The notes beneath the pieces are model-generated. The model worked only from the letters and a program-made list of their open reading frames with translations, ran no database searches and was not told the DNA's origin. From an uncultured Bacteroidaceae bacterium (GTDB lineage Bacteria > Bacteroidota > Bacteroidia > Bacteroidales > Bacteroidaceae), in NCBI GenBank assembly GCA_934394435.1, contig CAKRRN010000002.1, positions 99,458 to 163,457 of the forward strand: a stretch of 64,000 nt of DNA. The letters are read 5' to 3'. Positions within the stretch are counted from its first letter, which is position 1; each line of letters begins with the position of its first letter. This document shows positions 54,904 to 62,956 of this stretch, one piece after another. Position numbers and translations under genes: made by a program.

Positions 54904-56388
54904 ATGGAGCAGAAGAACATTCAAAACCAACAGCAGAACCAGCAGCAAGTGCAAGTGCAGACACTGGCTCCACAACAAGTGCTTTTTGCCAGGTTGACAG
55001 AAATGCCATTGGATGCACTTAGGCAGAGAGTGGAAAACGAATGCATGGAAAATCCTTGGTTGGAAAAGAAACAGGAGCATGACTCCGCTGGCACTCTGGA
55101 GGAAGGAGGGAATACGGGTTCGGATGAATACACAGGAGAGACAGATAAGTCTGCAGACGATAGGACTGCTGACTTCCGCTCGGAAGATGATATCCCAGAC
55201 TATCTAATCAACGGTGCGACAGGAAAGGATAAGCCCGAAAACGTGGACTATGGATCTACCCTCTCTTTTTATGATCATCTGAAAGACCAGGTTTACGAAT
55301 ACGACTTGACTGAGCATGAGCAGCAGGTTCTGGAATATTTGATTGGCTCGCTCAATGAAGATGGCTTGCTGACAAAAAAACTGGATCAATTGGCTGATGA
55401 AGCGGAAATCTACCAGGGAATGAATACCGACAGCGCAGAACTTGAGCGTATGTTGCATATTCTATGGCAGTTTGAGCCAGCTGGTATTGGGGCGAGATCT
55501 TTGCAAGAATGCTTGTTGCTTCAGATTGAGCGATTGCCGCAGACTCGTTTTCGGCAAAAGGCGGCAGAGGTATTACGTTCATACTTCGATGACTTTATGC
55601 ATAAACGTTGGGACAAGATAGCTCAGAGAATGCATCTGGACGAACGTGCCTTAGAGAATGTGAAACGTGAGATTCTGCGGTTGAATCCTCATCCTGGTTC
55701 TGCTTTGGGCGAAGAAGACGGCTCTGTACACCAACATATTACGCCAGACTTCATTGTCGAGACAGATCCCGATGGACATATTACGATGACTCTTAACGAT
55801 GGAGACATGCCTTCACTGACCATTAGCGAGGATGCCACAAATAAGTTGTCGGCATATGAAAGAAAGCCCGGAAAGTCGCTGAGTAGAGCGGATTTGGAAG
55901 ACATGCGCTTCACACGTCGCTACGTCGAGCGCGGACAAATGTTCATACAGGCTATGATGCAGCGCAGAGAGACCATGATACGTACTATGCGTGCCATAAT
56001 CGAATGGCAACGTCCATTCTTTCTTGAGGGAGATGAGACTATGTTGCGTCCGATGGTGTTGGAAGATATTGCAGAGCGTACGGGCTATGATATCAGTACC
56101 ATCAGCCGTGTAAGTAATAGCAAATATGTGCAAACCTCCTTTGGCATCTATCCGCTCAAGTGGTTTTTCCTGCATAAGGCATTGCACACAGCAGATGATG
56201 GAGAAGTTACCCAGCGTGCAGTGATGGCTGCGCTGAAGGAGTTGATTGATGGTGAGGATAAGGTCACTCCACTGAGTGACGACCAATTAGCTGCCCTTTT
56301 GCAAAAGAAAGGCTTTCACATAGCACGACGTACTGTGGCCAAATATCGTGGACTAATGAACATACCATCTGCCAGAATGAGAAGATGA
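54904..56388 (+). CDS. rpoN: RNA polymerase sigma-54 factor
   Basis: 494 residues. Region I is glutamine-rich (QNQQQNQQQVQVQTLAPQQVL), an acidic region II spans about 50-105, and the core-binding domain and HTH follow (DIAERTGYDISTISRVSNSKYVQTSFGIYPLKWFF). The RpoN box is ARRTVAKYR near the C-terminus. Its activity needs a bacterial enhancer-binding protein, none of which is in the window. First gene of a unit with the PAP2-like gene, which overlaps by four bases, and possibly purE and ispG. Confidence 0.97.
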   Translation: MEQKNIQNQQQNQQQVQVQTLAPQQVLFARLTEMPLDALRQRVENECMENPWLEKKQEHDSAGTLEEGGNTGSDEYTGETDKSADDRTADFRSEDDIPDYLINGATGKDKPENVDYGSTLSFYDHLKDQVYEYDLTEHEQQVLEYLIGSLNEDGLLTKKLDQLADEAEIYQGMNTDSAELERMLHILWQFEPAGIGARSLQECLLLQIERLPQTRFRQKAAEVLRSYFDDFMHKRWDKIAQRMHLDERALENVKREILRLNPHPGSALGEEDGSVHQHITPDFIVETDPDGHITMTLNDGDMPSLTISEDATNKLSAYERKPGKSLSRADLEDMRFTRRYVERGQMFIQAMMQRRETMIRTMRAIIEWQRPFFLEGDETMLRPMVLEDIAERTGYDISTISRVSNSKYVQTSFGIYPLKWFFLHKALHTADDGEVTQRAVMAALKELIDGEDKVTPLSDDQLAALLQKKGFHIARRTVAKYRGLMNIPSARMRR

Positions 56389-56996
56389 AGACAATAATAG
56401 CTGTTGCACGAGTGTTTTCTGCTTTGTTTCGTCCCGCATATTATCCGTTGGTGGGATTTATCATACTGTTTACACTCACTTACATGAATATCTTCCCATG
56501 GATGTTCAAATTGTGGGTGTTGGCTATGGTGTACCTTTTTACGGTACTGTTACCTACGATAGGGACAAGCGGATACCGCCATCTCAAGGGATGGAGCACG
56601 CATGAATTACGCCACCAAAAAAAGCGTATGGTTCCCTATGCCATACATCTTGGCAGTTACCTGTGCTGCATGTTCATCATGCGTAGCATACATTTGCCGA
56701 GATTCATGCTGGCCATATTGGCTGTCAGTCTGATGATACAGAGCACCTGTCTGCTGATAAACCTAAAATGGAAAGTCAGTATGCACTCGGCAGGAGCAGG
56801 AGGTGTCACAGGGGCACTGATTGCTTATGCGGAACTGTTTGGGTTCAATCCTATATGGTGGTTGTGTGGCACAATCTTGCTGTGTGGACTTGTGATGACC
56901 AGTCGTACATTGCTTCGCCAGCACACTCTATGGCAAGTGTTGGCTGGAACATTACTCGGAGTCCTTTGTGGGTATTATGGTGTCCGAATGATTTGA
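56385..56996 (+). CDS. PAP2-like integral membrane protein
   Basis: 203 residues, about six membrane segments. The C-terminal half has SMHSAGAGGVTGALIAY and SRTLLRQHTLWQVLAGTLLG, which match the second and third phosphatidic-acid-phosphatase motifs (SGH-like and SRxxxxxHxxxD). The first motif (KxxxxxxRP) is weak and the final aspartate is a glutamine, so lipid phosphatase activity is uncertain. ATG overlaps the rpoN stop (ATGA). Confidence 0.75.
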   Translation: MKTIIAVARVFSALFRPAYYPLVGFIILFTLTYMNIFPWMFKLWVLAMVYLFTVLLPTIGTSGYRHLKGWSTHELRHQKKRMVPYAIHLGSYLCCMFIMRSIHLPRFMLAILAVSLMIQSTCLLINLKWKVSMHSAGAGGVTGALIAYAELFGFNPIWWLCGTILLCGLVMTSRTLLRQHTLWQVLAGTLLGVLCGYYGVRMI

Positions 56997-57067
56997 TTCT
57001 ATGAGACTATTCAAAAGACTTGAATGAGAAAAAAGTAAAGAACGTAAGAACGATAAACATTATACAT

Positions 57068-57574
57068 ATGAAACCTATCGTGAGCATTATCATGGGCAGT
57101 ACAAGCGATCTGCCAGTGATGGAGAAAGCCATGGCTTTCTTAAACGAACAGAAGATACCTTTTGAGGTAAACGCCCTCTCCGCACATCGTACACCTGAAG
57201 CTGTGGAGCAGTTTGCAAAATCTGCCGAAGCACGTGGAATACGTGTGATAATAGCTGCTGCAGGTATGGCTGCTGCATTACCTGGAGTAATCGCAGCGAG
57301 TACGGCACTGCCTGTTATTGGAGTGCCTATTAAAGGAATGCTGGATGGCTTGGATGCGATGCTTTCCATCATACAGATGCCTCCTGGCATACCTGTAGCC
57401 ACCGTGGGAGTAAATGCTGCCATGAATGCTGCCATACTGGCTATGGAAATGCTGGCACTAACGGACAAAGACGTAGCTGAGAGGTTGCTTACCTATAAAA
57501 AAGGACTTGGAGCTAAGATTGAAAAGGCAAATCGAGATTTGGCAGAGGTAAAGTACGACTACAAGTGTAACTGA
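57068..57574 (+). CDS. purE: N5-carboxyaminoimidazole ribonucleotide mutase PurE
   Basis: 168 residues from the ATG at 57068. Class I PurE of purine synthesis, converting N5-CAIR to CAIR. The opening SIIMGSTSDLPVMEKA, SAHRTPE with the catalytic histidine, AAAGMAAALPGVIAA, and TPGIPVATVGVN-like PPGIPVATVGVNAAMNAA are diagnostic. It is 15 bases before ispG on the same strand. Confidence 0.97.
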   Translation: MKPIVSIIMGSTSDLPVMEKAMAFLNEQKIPFEVNALSAHRTPEAVEQFAKSAEARGIRVIIAAAGMAAALPGVIAASTALPVIGVPIKGMLDGLDAMLSIIQMPPGIPVATVGVNAAMNAAILAMEMLALTDKDVAERLLTYKKGLGAKIEKANRDLAEVKYDYKCN

Positions 57575-57589
57575 TACAAAGAAAACACC

Positions 57590-59011
57590 ATGCAGGAAAC
57601 AAGCCATAATAACGGGGCGGCATTACCAGCAGAAGGAACATATGTGCGCCGAAGAAGTAGTGTGACGCAAGTCGGTACGATTGCTATTGGAGGTGACAAT
57701 CCCATCAGAGTGCAGTCTATGACCACTACAGACACCAATGATACAGAAGCAAGTGTGGCACAGGCAAAACGTATTATCCATGCAGGAGGAGAACTGGTCC
57801 GGCTTACCACGCAGGGTACACGTGAGGCTGAGAATATGAAGAATATCTCTGCCAGACTCAAGGCTGAGGGTATCATGACCCCGCTGGTGGCTGATGTGCA
57901 CTTCAATCCTGCTGTAGCAGATGTGGCTGCTCGGTATTGCGAAAAAGTACGCATCAATCCAGGGAACTATGTCGATCCAGCTCGTGTGTTCAAAAAACTG
58001 GAATATTCTGATGCAGAATATGCAGCAGAAATCCGAAAGATTGAAAATCGTCTGTTGCCTTTCTTGGAGATTTGTCGTGCACATCACACTGCGGTACGCA
58101 TTGGTGTCAACCATGGTTCGTTGTCTGACCGTATCATGTCACGCTATGGTGATACACCAGAAGGCATTGTGGAATCGTGTATGGAATTTCTGCGTATCTG
58201 TCGTAAAGCTGATTTCAATGAGATAGTCTTAAGCATTAAGGCCAGCAACACTGTGGTGATGGTCCGTTCGGTGCGCCTGTTAGCTGAGGCTATGGACCGT
58301 GAAGATATGCATTTCCCCTTGCATTTAGGTGTTACGGAAGCAGGGGAGGGAGAGGACGGACGTGTACGTAGTGCTGTGGGCATTGGTGCATTGCTGACCG
58401 AAGGATTGGGCGATACCATACGCGTATCCTTGTCGGAGGAACCAGAATGTGAAATCCCTGTGGCACGCAAGTTGGTAAACTTCATCGGGGAATGTGCCAC
58501 ACTTCGCAGAACAGCTCCAGTCGAAGAGGGTGTCATGCATCTTGAACTGAATGAGGAAGATGAGGAAGACCTAATGCTGAAGGCTGCTATGGCAGCTGGT
58601 GCTCCTTTGATTGACGGACGTGCCACAGATCTGGTTATAACCAATCATGGCATTCCTCAACCTCGTTTGGCAGACAGTATCTTGCAGGCAGCACGTGTGC
58701 GTTTCACCCATACCGAGTTTATTTCCTGTCCAGGATGTGGACGTACGCTCTATGACTTGCAGGGGACTATTGCACGTATAAAAAAAGCAGTCAAAGAAGC
58801 AGCCATCACTCATCCACGCTTGAATACGCTCAAGATAGCTATCATGGGTTGCATTGTGAATGGACCTGGCGAGATGGCGGATGCAGACTATGGATATGTG
58901 GGAGCCGCGCGTCATAAGGTGTCACTCTACCGTGGTAAGGTGTGTGTGGAGAAAAACATCCCAGAAGAGGAGGCTGTAAGTCGTCTGTTGCAACTGATTC
59001 AGGAGGAGTAA
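57590..59011 (+). CDS. ispG: 4-hydroxy-3-methylbut-2-enyl diphosphate synthase IspG, with shortened insert domain
   Basis: Iron-sulfur enzyme of the MEP isoprenoid pathway. 473 residues. The TIM barrel (VQVGTIAIGGDNPIRVQSMTTTDTNDTE, VRINPGNY, RIGVNHGSLSDR) and the C-terminal cluster domain (FISCPGCGRTLYDLQ, IMGCIVNGPGEMADADYGYVGA) are complete, with the three ligand cysteines. Bacteroidetes enzymes usually carry a large extra A* domain between them (total above 600 residues); here only about 95 residues separate the two parts. The frame is intact, so this looks like an in-frame loss, not a broken gene. Confidence 0.95.
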   Translation: MQETSHNNGAALPAEGTYVRRRSSVTQVGTIAIGGDNPIRVQSMTTTDTNDTEASVAQAKRIIHAGGELVRLTTQGTREAENMKNISARLKAEGIMTPLVADVHFNPAVADVAARYCEKVRINPGNYVDPARVFKKLEYSDAEYAAEIRKIENRLLPFLEICRAHHTAVRIGVNHGSLSDRIMSRYGDTPEGIVESCMEFLRICRKADFNEIVLSIKASNTVVMVRSVRLLAEAMDREDMHFPLHLGVTEAGEGEDGRVRSAVGIGALLTEGLGDTIRVSLSEEPECEIPVARKLVNFIGECATLRRTAPVEEGVMHLELNEEDEEDLMLKAAMAAGAPLIDGRATDLVITNHGIPQPRLADSILQAARVRFTHTEFISCPGCGRTLYDLQGTIARIKKAVKEAAITHPRLNTLKIAIMGCIVNGPGEMADADYGYVGAARHKVSLYRGKVCVEKNIPEEEAVSRLLQLIQEE

Positions 59012-59070
59012 AGTGATGACTGATTAACTAATGCACAAGCCTTTTGATAAGTTGTTTCGATGGATTGTCG

Positions 59071-59078
59071 TAAGTTTG
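59071..59078 (+). promoter_or_regulatory. -7 box upstream of the 124-nt hairpin
   Basis: TAAGTTTG in the 360-base gap between ispG and the small HTH gene. Twenty bases on, AGGAG precedes a very short frame (59098-59133, eleven codons). Transcription from here would include the hairpin at 59217-59340. Confidence 0.45.
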
Positions 59079-59216
59079 CATAGGAGAAGTACTAAGGATG
59101 GAAGAACCATATGGTAATCCAGCTAAAACATAAATATTATAATGAACAAAACTGGCAGATTGATAAGATAATAAATAAATAGAAATCTAAAATATAGAAC
59201 TTAGGTCATTCTTTTC

Positions 59217-59340
59217 TCAAAATCCGAAACCGCCAATTGAAGTAAACGAGAATAAGTATGCAAAGAGTTCGCGTCCGCAAGGGCGTGAACTGATTGTGCT
59301 TATTCGTTTACGCGGTTACTTGGCGGTACCTGGATTTTGA
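59217..59340 (+). ncRNA. Long nested hairpin, candidate structured RNA or cis-element
   Basis: Four nested complementary blocks: TCAAAATCC with GGATTTTGA (59217-59225, 59332-59340); CCGCCAA with TTGGCGG (59230-59236, 59320-59326); GTAAACG-AATAAG with CTTATTCGTTTAC (59242-59256, 59299-59311); AGTTCGCGTCC with GGGCGTGAACT (59266-59276, 59281-59291), closed by a GCAA (GNRA) tetraloop. Total pairing is about 40 pairs with short internal loops. It ends 31 bases before the HTH gene. No reverse transcriptase gene is near, so a retron is not supported. Could be a ncRNA, a leader control element or a small insertion. Confidence 0.65.
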
Positions 59341-59371
59341 ATAAGAAACATTCAGTTCCGCTCTTTTTTAT

Positions 59372-59599
59372 ATGCAACATATAGGTCAACTTATATTAGA
59401 AGAACTTATTCGTCAGGAACGTACGCCTGCATGGTTGTCGGCGAAATTGGGCTGTGACCGAACAAATGCCTATAAGATTTTAAAAAAAAGCAGTATAGAT
59501 ACGGCGTTGTTAATGCGAATTAGTCAAGTTCTAAAACACGATTTCTTTCATGATCTCTCTGTGTCTTATTCAAACTGTGACAAATCGGATACAAAGTGA
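59372..59599 (+). CDS. Small XRE-like helix-turn-helix protein
   Basis: 75 residues. The sequence HIGQLILEELIRQERTPAWLSAKLGCDRTNAYKILKKSSIDTALLMRISQVLKHDFFHDLS shows an HTH (AWLSAKLGCDRTNAYKIL) in the pattern of a small-regulator family common in Bacteroidales, with the conserved IDTxLLxRIS and HDFF ending. Probably a DNA-binding regulator; target unknown. The 124-nt hairpin directly precedes it. Confidence 0.82.
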   Translation: MQHIGQLILEELIRQERTPAWLSAKLGCDRTNAYKILKKSSIDTALLMRISQVLKHDFFHDLSVSYSNCDKSDTK

Positions 59600-59646
59600 A
59601 GCCAAATTAGCTACACAAGAGAGCGTGCTTTTCCTTATTTCCAAAC

Positions 59647-59654
59647 TATATTTG
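59647..59654 (+). promoter_or_regulatory. -7 box of the exported-protein gene
   Basis: TATATTTG, 29 bases before the ATG at 59684. Confidence 0.55.
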
Positions 59655-59683
59655 CAACAATTTATTTACAAAAATCAGACATT

Positions 59684-60172
59684 ATGCTTAGAAAAATTAT
59701 TCTACTCTCCATGATGTTTTCTTTCACTGGAACATTTGCACAGAAGACTCTGAAGACAGGTACGCTCATTCCCGTAACATTTACAGAAAAAGTAACAAGT
59801 AAGAGTACCTCAGCAAATATTATTGTAGCCCAAGATGTGAAAGTGGATGGGGTTATGGCTATTGCGGCAGGCACTCCTGTACTTAATCAGGTGACAAGTA
59901 CTAAAAGACGTGGTTGTGGACGTCCAGGTACAGTTTCTGTTACGATTCTCTCTACTACAGCCAGCAATGGAGAAGTCGTTCGCTTGATGGGACAGCCATT
60001 GGTTAGAGAGGGCGTAAGCAAGAAGGGGAAGGCTATAGGTCTTGGAGTAGGTTTGGGTATTTTCTTATGGCCTTGCTTGGGCTGTCTGGCAATAAAAGGA
60101 GAAGATGCGGAAATTCCCTCTGGTACTATTGTGCAGAATATGATGACCAATAATGAAGTGGTCATTAAGTAG
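59684..60172 (+). CDS. Exported protein of unknown function
   Basis: 162 residues with a signal peptide (1-19, ending TFAQ). The mature part begins with GTLIPVTFTEKVTSKSTSANIIVAQDVKVDGVMAIAAGTPV, a beta-rich module seen in Bacteroidetes exported proteins, then RGCGRPG and a hydrophobic segment (GLGVGLGIFLWPCLGC, about 121-136) that may insert in a membrane or be a buried strand. Four cysteines cluster in two short places. No enzyme motif. Single gene ended by the hairpin at 60288-60327. Confidence 0.75.
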   Translation: MLRKIILLSMMFSFTGTFAQKTLKTGTLIPVTFTEKVTSKSTSANIIVAQDVKVDGVMAIAAGTPVLNQVTSTKRRGCGRPGTVSVTILSTTASNGEVVRLMGQPLVREGVSKKGKAIGLGVGLGIFLWPCLGCLAIKGEDAEIPSGTIVQNMMTNNEVVIK

Positions 60173-60287
60173 GTTATTCTCTAAAAAAATAGCTGCGGTC
60201 TAAAAATTATACCAGTCCAGCGTGCAGTCTCCTTGTAGAAACAGGACATGAGGCGCAGAAATAAATAGGTTACAGAGATTCCTTGAC

Positions 60288-60327
60288 CAGTCCCGTCGGT
60301 ACCAACTAGGTGGTACTGACGGGACTG
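60288..60327 (+). terminator. Strong hairpin after the exported-protein gene
   Basis: A 17-bp stem (60288-60304 with 60311-60327, one G-T pair) and 6-base loop, then CTGTTATGTTT; about 115 bases past the stop. Confidence 0.75.
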
Positions 60328-60385
60328 CTGTTATGTTTGCCAACACCAGTAGTATGCCTTCACTCAGATGGATTAGGAACTCATT

Positions 60386-60419
60386 AACCCAAATCAGCCT
60401 AATGTAACCGATTTGGGTT
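60386..60419 (+). terminator. Second hairpin, AACCCAAATC/GATTTGGGTT
   Basis: Ten-bp stem (60386-60395, 60410-60419) followed by TATTTG. Its loop side carries CTAATG-TA-ACCGATT, shared with motifs at 25427-25450 and 35733-35754. Confidence 0.5.
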
Positions 60420-60477
60420 TATTTGTGTGGGGTGTATTCATCGGGGCAGACAGACTAGTTTCATGCCGTTTTTATGC

Positions 60478-60832
60478 TCACCCGATAGGTTCTTAGATAC
60501 CGATTCATATGAGTCTATTATGTTTCCTAAGATACTTCCTAAACCGTCCTAAGATAGTAGGCCAAGTATCTTAGGATACTTCAGAATTCCTTACAGGTAT
60601 ACTTTACCGAAAAACATAGGTATAGCATACGTCAAAACAAACTATGCCCATAGTTTAGATCAAACTAAGCCTTCTGTTTATGGAAGGCTATGCCTATTTC
60701 CTTTGAAAAATATAGATATCACTTTGGTAAAGTGATGTCCATCACATGGACTTAGTAGTGTTTACCTTCACAGTTTATAAACAAAAAAAGTGTCTACTGA
60801 AATCAGAAAAGACACCTCTTGGTTTATCGGGT
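60478..60832. repeat. Modular intergenic repeat, site IV
   Basis: The 807-base gap 60173-60979 has no convincing gene. TCACCCGATA (60478-60487) and TTTATCGGGT (60823-60832) are inverted ends sharing ACCCGATA with site II. Between them are a 22-bp palindromic array (60522-60582), an AGCCTTC/GAAGGCT hairpin (60668-60689) and an ATCACTT/AAGTGAT hairpin near 60717-60735. The ACAAGCAAGCTGGCTTA motif is absent. Confidence 0.6.
60522..60582. repeat. 22-bp palindromic array, three units
   Basis: The core CCTAAGATA starts at 60526 and 60548, and CTTAGGATA (palindromic counterpart) at 60570: period 22, same unit as the array at 25514-25606. Confidence 0.85.
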
Positions 60833-60944
60833 AATCCTTGATTTGGGTTATATAATATGAGAGGTCATAGGCTTTCGCTCTTTTTTTGATTGTAATATAA
60901 GTCTTATCCATAATTCTGTAATATAAGAGATAAGTCTTTTTGCA

Positions 60945-60952
60945 TAACTTTG
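60945..60952 (+). promoter_or_regulatory. -7 box of the metal permease/AraC unit
   Basis: TAACTTTG, 27 bases before the ATG at 60980, which also has an AAAAGGAG ribosome-binding site. Confidence 0.6.
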
Positions 60953-60979
60953 CAGCACAAAAAAATAAGGAAAAGGAGT

Positions 60980-62203
60980 ATGGATCAATTTTTGCATATC
61001 GTGTGTGGGATGTCACCTTATCTGCTGTTTGGATTTCTGCTTTCGGGACTCATGCATTCATTTATTCCAGGAAATATTTTTGGAAGATACCTCTCTGCGG
61101 GTAAGTTCAGTTCTGTGGTATATGCGGCATTGTTTGGTATTCCGTTGCCCCTTTGCTCGTGTGGAGTGATACCTGCAGCTATGTCGTTGCGTCGTGAGGG
61201 AGCCTCGCGTGGAGCGGTTGTTTCTTTTCTGATAGCTACTCCTCAGACGGGAGTCGACAGTATTATTGCCACATATGGTTTGATGGGCTTGCCTTTCGCT
61301 ATAGTGCGCCCCGTAGCTGCACTCTTGACAGCTATGTTTGGAGGACTTCTCGCCATGTCGGGGGATAAAGCTGAAAAGCAGATGGTTTCCAGTGGAGAGT
61401 TTGAGACATCTTCAAGGAAAAGCTTTATTGTACGATTTCAGGAAGCTCTTCATTATGGATTCGTAGAGATGATGCAGGATATAGGTCGTTGGCTGATGCT
61501 GGGATTGGTAGTGGCAGCAGTCATAACCATATGTGTGCCAGACGAGTGGTTTATGTTTCTCAACGGTAATACATTCGCTTCGATGCTGCTTGTGCTTCTT
61601 ATAGCCATACCGATGTACGTGTGTGCCACGGGTAGTATTCCTGTAGCGGTGGCATTGATGATGAAAGGTCTTACTCCAGGTGCTGCTATTGTGTTGCTTA
61701 TGGCAGGTCCAGCATGTAATCTTGCATCTATATTTGTAGTGAGAAAGGTGTTGGGAGTTAGGACCATGTTGGTATATTTGTTTTCAATCATTACTGGGGC
61801 TGTGATATTTGGAAGTATTGTTGACTATCTCCAGTTTCATCATCTTGTAGATTTTTTAGGGCGGCTGACGAACTCAAACACTTGCTGCATGGCAGGTAGT
61901 CCTTGGTGGGAAATTCTTTCTGGCGTATTGCTCCTGCTGTTATTGTTCAATGCCCTTGTGCTACAGCGTAAACGTAAAGAGAATACTATTATCATAAATA
62001 CAGAGAAAATGAAAGTATATCACATTGAAGGAATGAATTGCAATCATTGTCGTGCAACAGTTGAGAAAGCCATACTGGCTGTGGAGGGCGTAACCTCTGC
62101 TACGGTAGATCTGCAGACCAAGGAGGCTCATGTAGAAGGAACCGCCTCTTCAGACGATATCAAGAAAGCAGTCGAACAGGTGGGATTTAAATGTACAGAC
62201 TGA
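60980..62203 (+). CDS. SO_0444/YraQ-type heavy-metal efflux permease with C-terminal HMA domain
   Basis: 407 residues from the ATG at 60980, chosen for its ribosome-binding site. About eight to ten membrane segments form the permease, with the family signature PLPLCSCGVIPAAMSLRREGASRGAVVSFLIATPQTGVDS near residue 55. A cysteine pair (TCCMAG) sits before the last segment. Residues about 343-407 are a heavy-metal-associated domain with GMNCNHC, the metal-binding CxxC. Exports Cu, Zn or a similar ion or detoxifies it; metal not determinable. Upstream partner of the HMA-AraC regulator. Confidence 0.88.
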   Translation: MDQFLHIVCGMSPYLLFGFLLSGLMHSFIPGNIFGRYLSAGKFSSVVYAALFGIPLPLCSCGVIPAAMSLRREGASRGAVVSFLIATPQTGVDSIIATYGLMGLPFAIVRPVAALLTAMFGGLLAMSGDKAEKQMVSSGEFETSSRKSFIVRFQEALHYGFVEMMQDIGRWLMLGLVVAAVITICVPDEWFMFLNGNTFASMLLVLLIAIPMYVCATGSIPVAVALMMKGLTPGAAIVLLMAGPACNLASIFVVRKVLGVRTMLVYLFSIITGAVIFGSIVDYLQFHHLVDFLGRLTNSNTCCMAGSPWWEILSGVLLLLLLFNALVLQRKRKENTIIINTEKMKVYHIEGMNCNHCRATVEKAILAVEGVTSATVDLQTKEAHVEGTASSDDIKKAVEQVGFKCTD

Positions 62204-62222
62204 GAACAGAAAGTCTCGTTAT

Positions 62223-62777
62223 ATGAAATTGCTAATAAAGAATATGGTATGTCCTCGTTGCATTATGGCAGTGAGGACTATCCTTGTTTCCGAGGGTCTT
62301 GTTCCCCTTGGTATTCGGCTTGGGGAAGCTGAGATTGACGGGCAGATGACTATAGAACAGAGAAAGCGTCTGTCTGAGGCACTAAATAAAATGGGATTTG
62401 AGTTGCTTGATGATCCACGCGCTTACCTCGTAGAGCAGTTGCGTATAGCCGTAATTGAGTGGGTACGAATGAAGGGAGACAGGCAGAAGATGTCTGAGTA
62501 TCTTGCTGCTCGCCTGTCCAAGGACTATAGCACTCTTAGCAAATTGTTTAGTGAGGTCAACGGAATGACCATAGAACGGTTCACCATTCTTCATCGCATA
62601 GAGTATGCTAAGGAATTGCTCTGTTATAGCCAGCAAAGTACCAGTGAAATAGCGTATCTCCTTGGTTATAGTTCCCCTGCACATCTGTCAACACAGTTCA
62701 AACAGATAACAGGAATGAGTCCTAAAGAGTTTCGTGAGCAAATGCATCATAATAGAATATCTTTGTCGGACATTTAA
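62223..62777 (+). CDS. AraC regulator with N-terminal HMA-like metal-sensing domain
   Basis: 184 residues. Residues 1-65 (MKLLIKNMVCPRCIMAVRTIL...ALNKMGFELLDD) follow the beta-alpha-beta-beta-alpha-beta layout of heavy-metal-associated domains with a CxxC at C10 and C13. Residues about 75-175 are an AraC HTH pair (SEYLAARLSKDYSTLSKLFSEVNGMTIERFTIL...STSEIAYLLGYSSPAHLSTQFKQITGMSPKEF). It begins 19 bases after the permease, so the pair is one operon: permease with its own metal chaperone domain and a regulator that reads the same metal. Direct sensing is inference. Confidence 0.88.
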   Translation: MKLLIKNMVCPRCIMAVRTILVSEGLVPLGIRLGEAEIDGQMTIEQRKRLSEALNKMGFELLDDPRAYLVEQLRIAVIEWVRMKGDRQKMSEYLAARLSKDYSTLSKLFSEVNGMTIERFTILHRIEYAKELLCYSQQSTSEIAYLLGYSSPAHLSTQFKQITGMSPKEFREQMHHNRISLSDI

Positions 62778-62798
62778 CCCCCAATCTATTTGGGTTAA
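62774..62798 (+). terminator. Terminator of the permease/regulator unit
   Basis: TTAACCC/GGGTTAA (62774-62780, 62792-62798) with an 11-base loop, then TATCCTTTTT. Confidence 0.6.
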
Positions 62799-62837
62799 GC
62801 TTATCCTTTTTGGGGAAAATAAAAGACTTTATTCATG

Positions 62838-62868
62838 TTTGTCATGTGAAGAAAGTTTTGTAAATTTG
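62838..62868 (+). promoter_or_regulatory. Promoter of the NUDIX gene
   Basis: TTTG (62838-62841), 19 bases, TAAATTTG (62861-62868): an exact consensus match. Confidence 0.8.
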
Positions 62869-62956
62869 CCCTTAAAGGGAAGTGACTTCCACCGCCTTTT
62901 TGACTTTACTTGAATATAATTATGTTTCGATACAAGTTTTATTGTAGGAGGTATTT

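Noticed and set aside
59217..59340. Retron msr-msd
   Set aside because: The long hairpin is suggestive, but no reverse transcriptase gene lies near it.
60768..61016. 82-residue minus-strand frame upstream of the metal permease
   Set aside because: It overlaps the promoter and the 5' end of the permease gene on the opposite strand and has no recognisable features.
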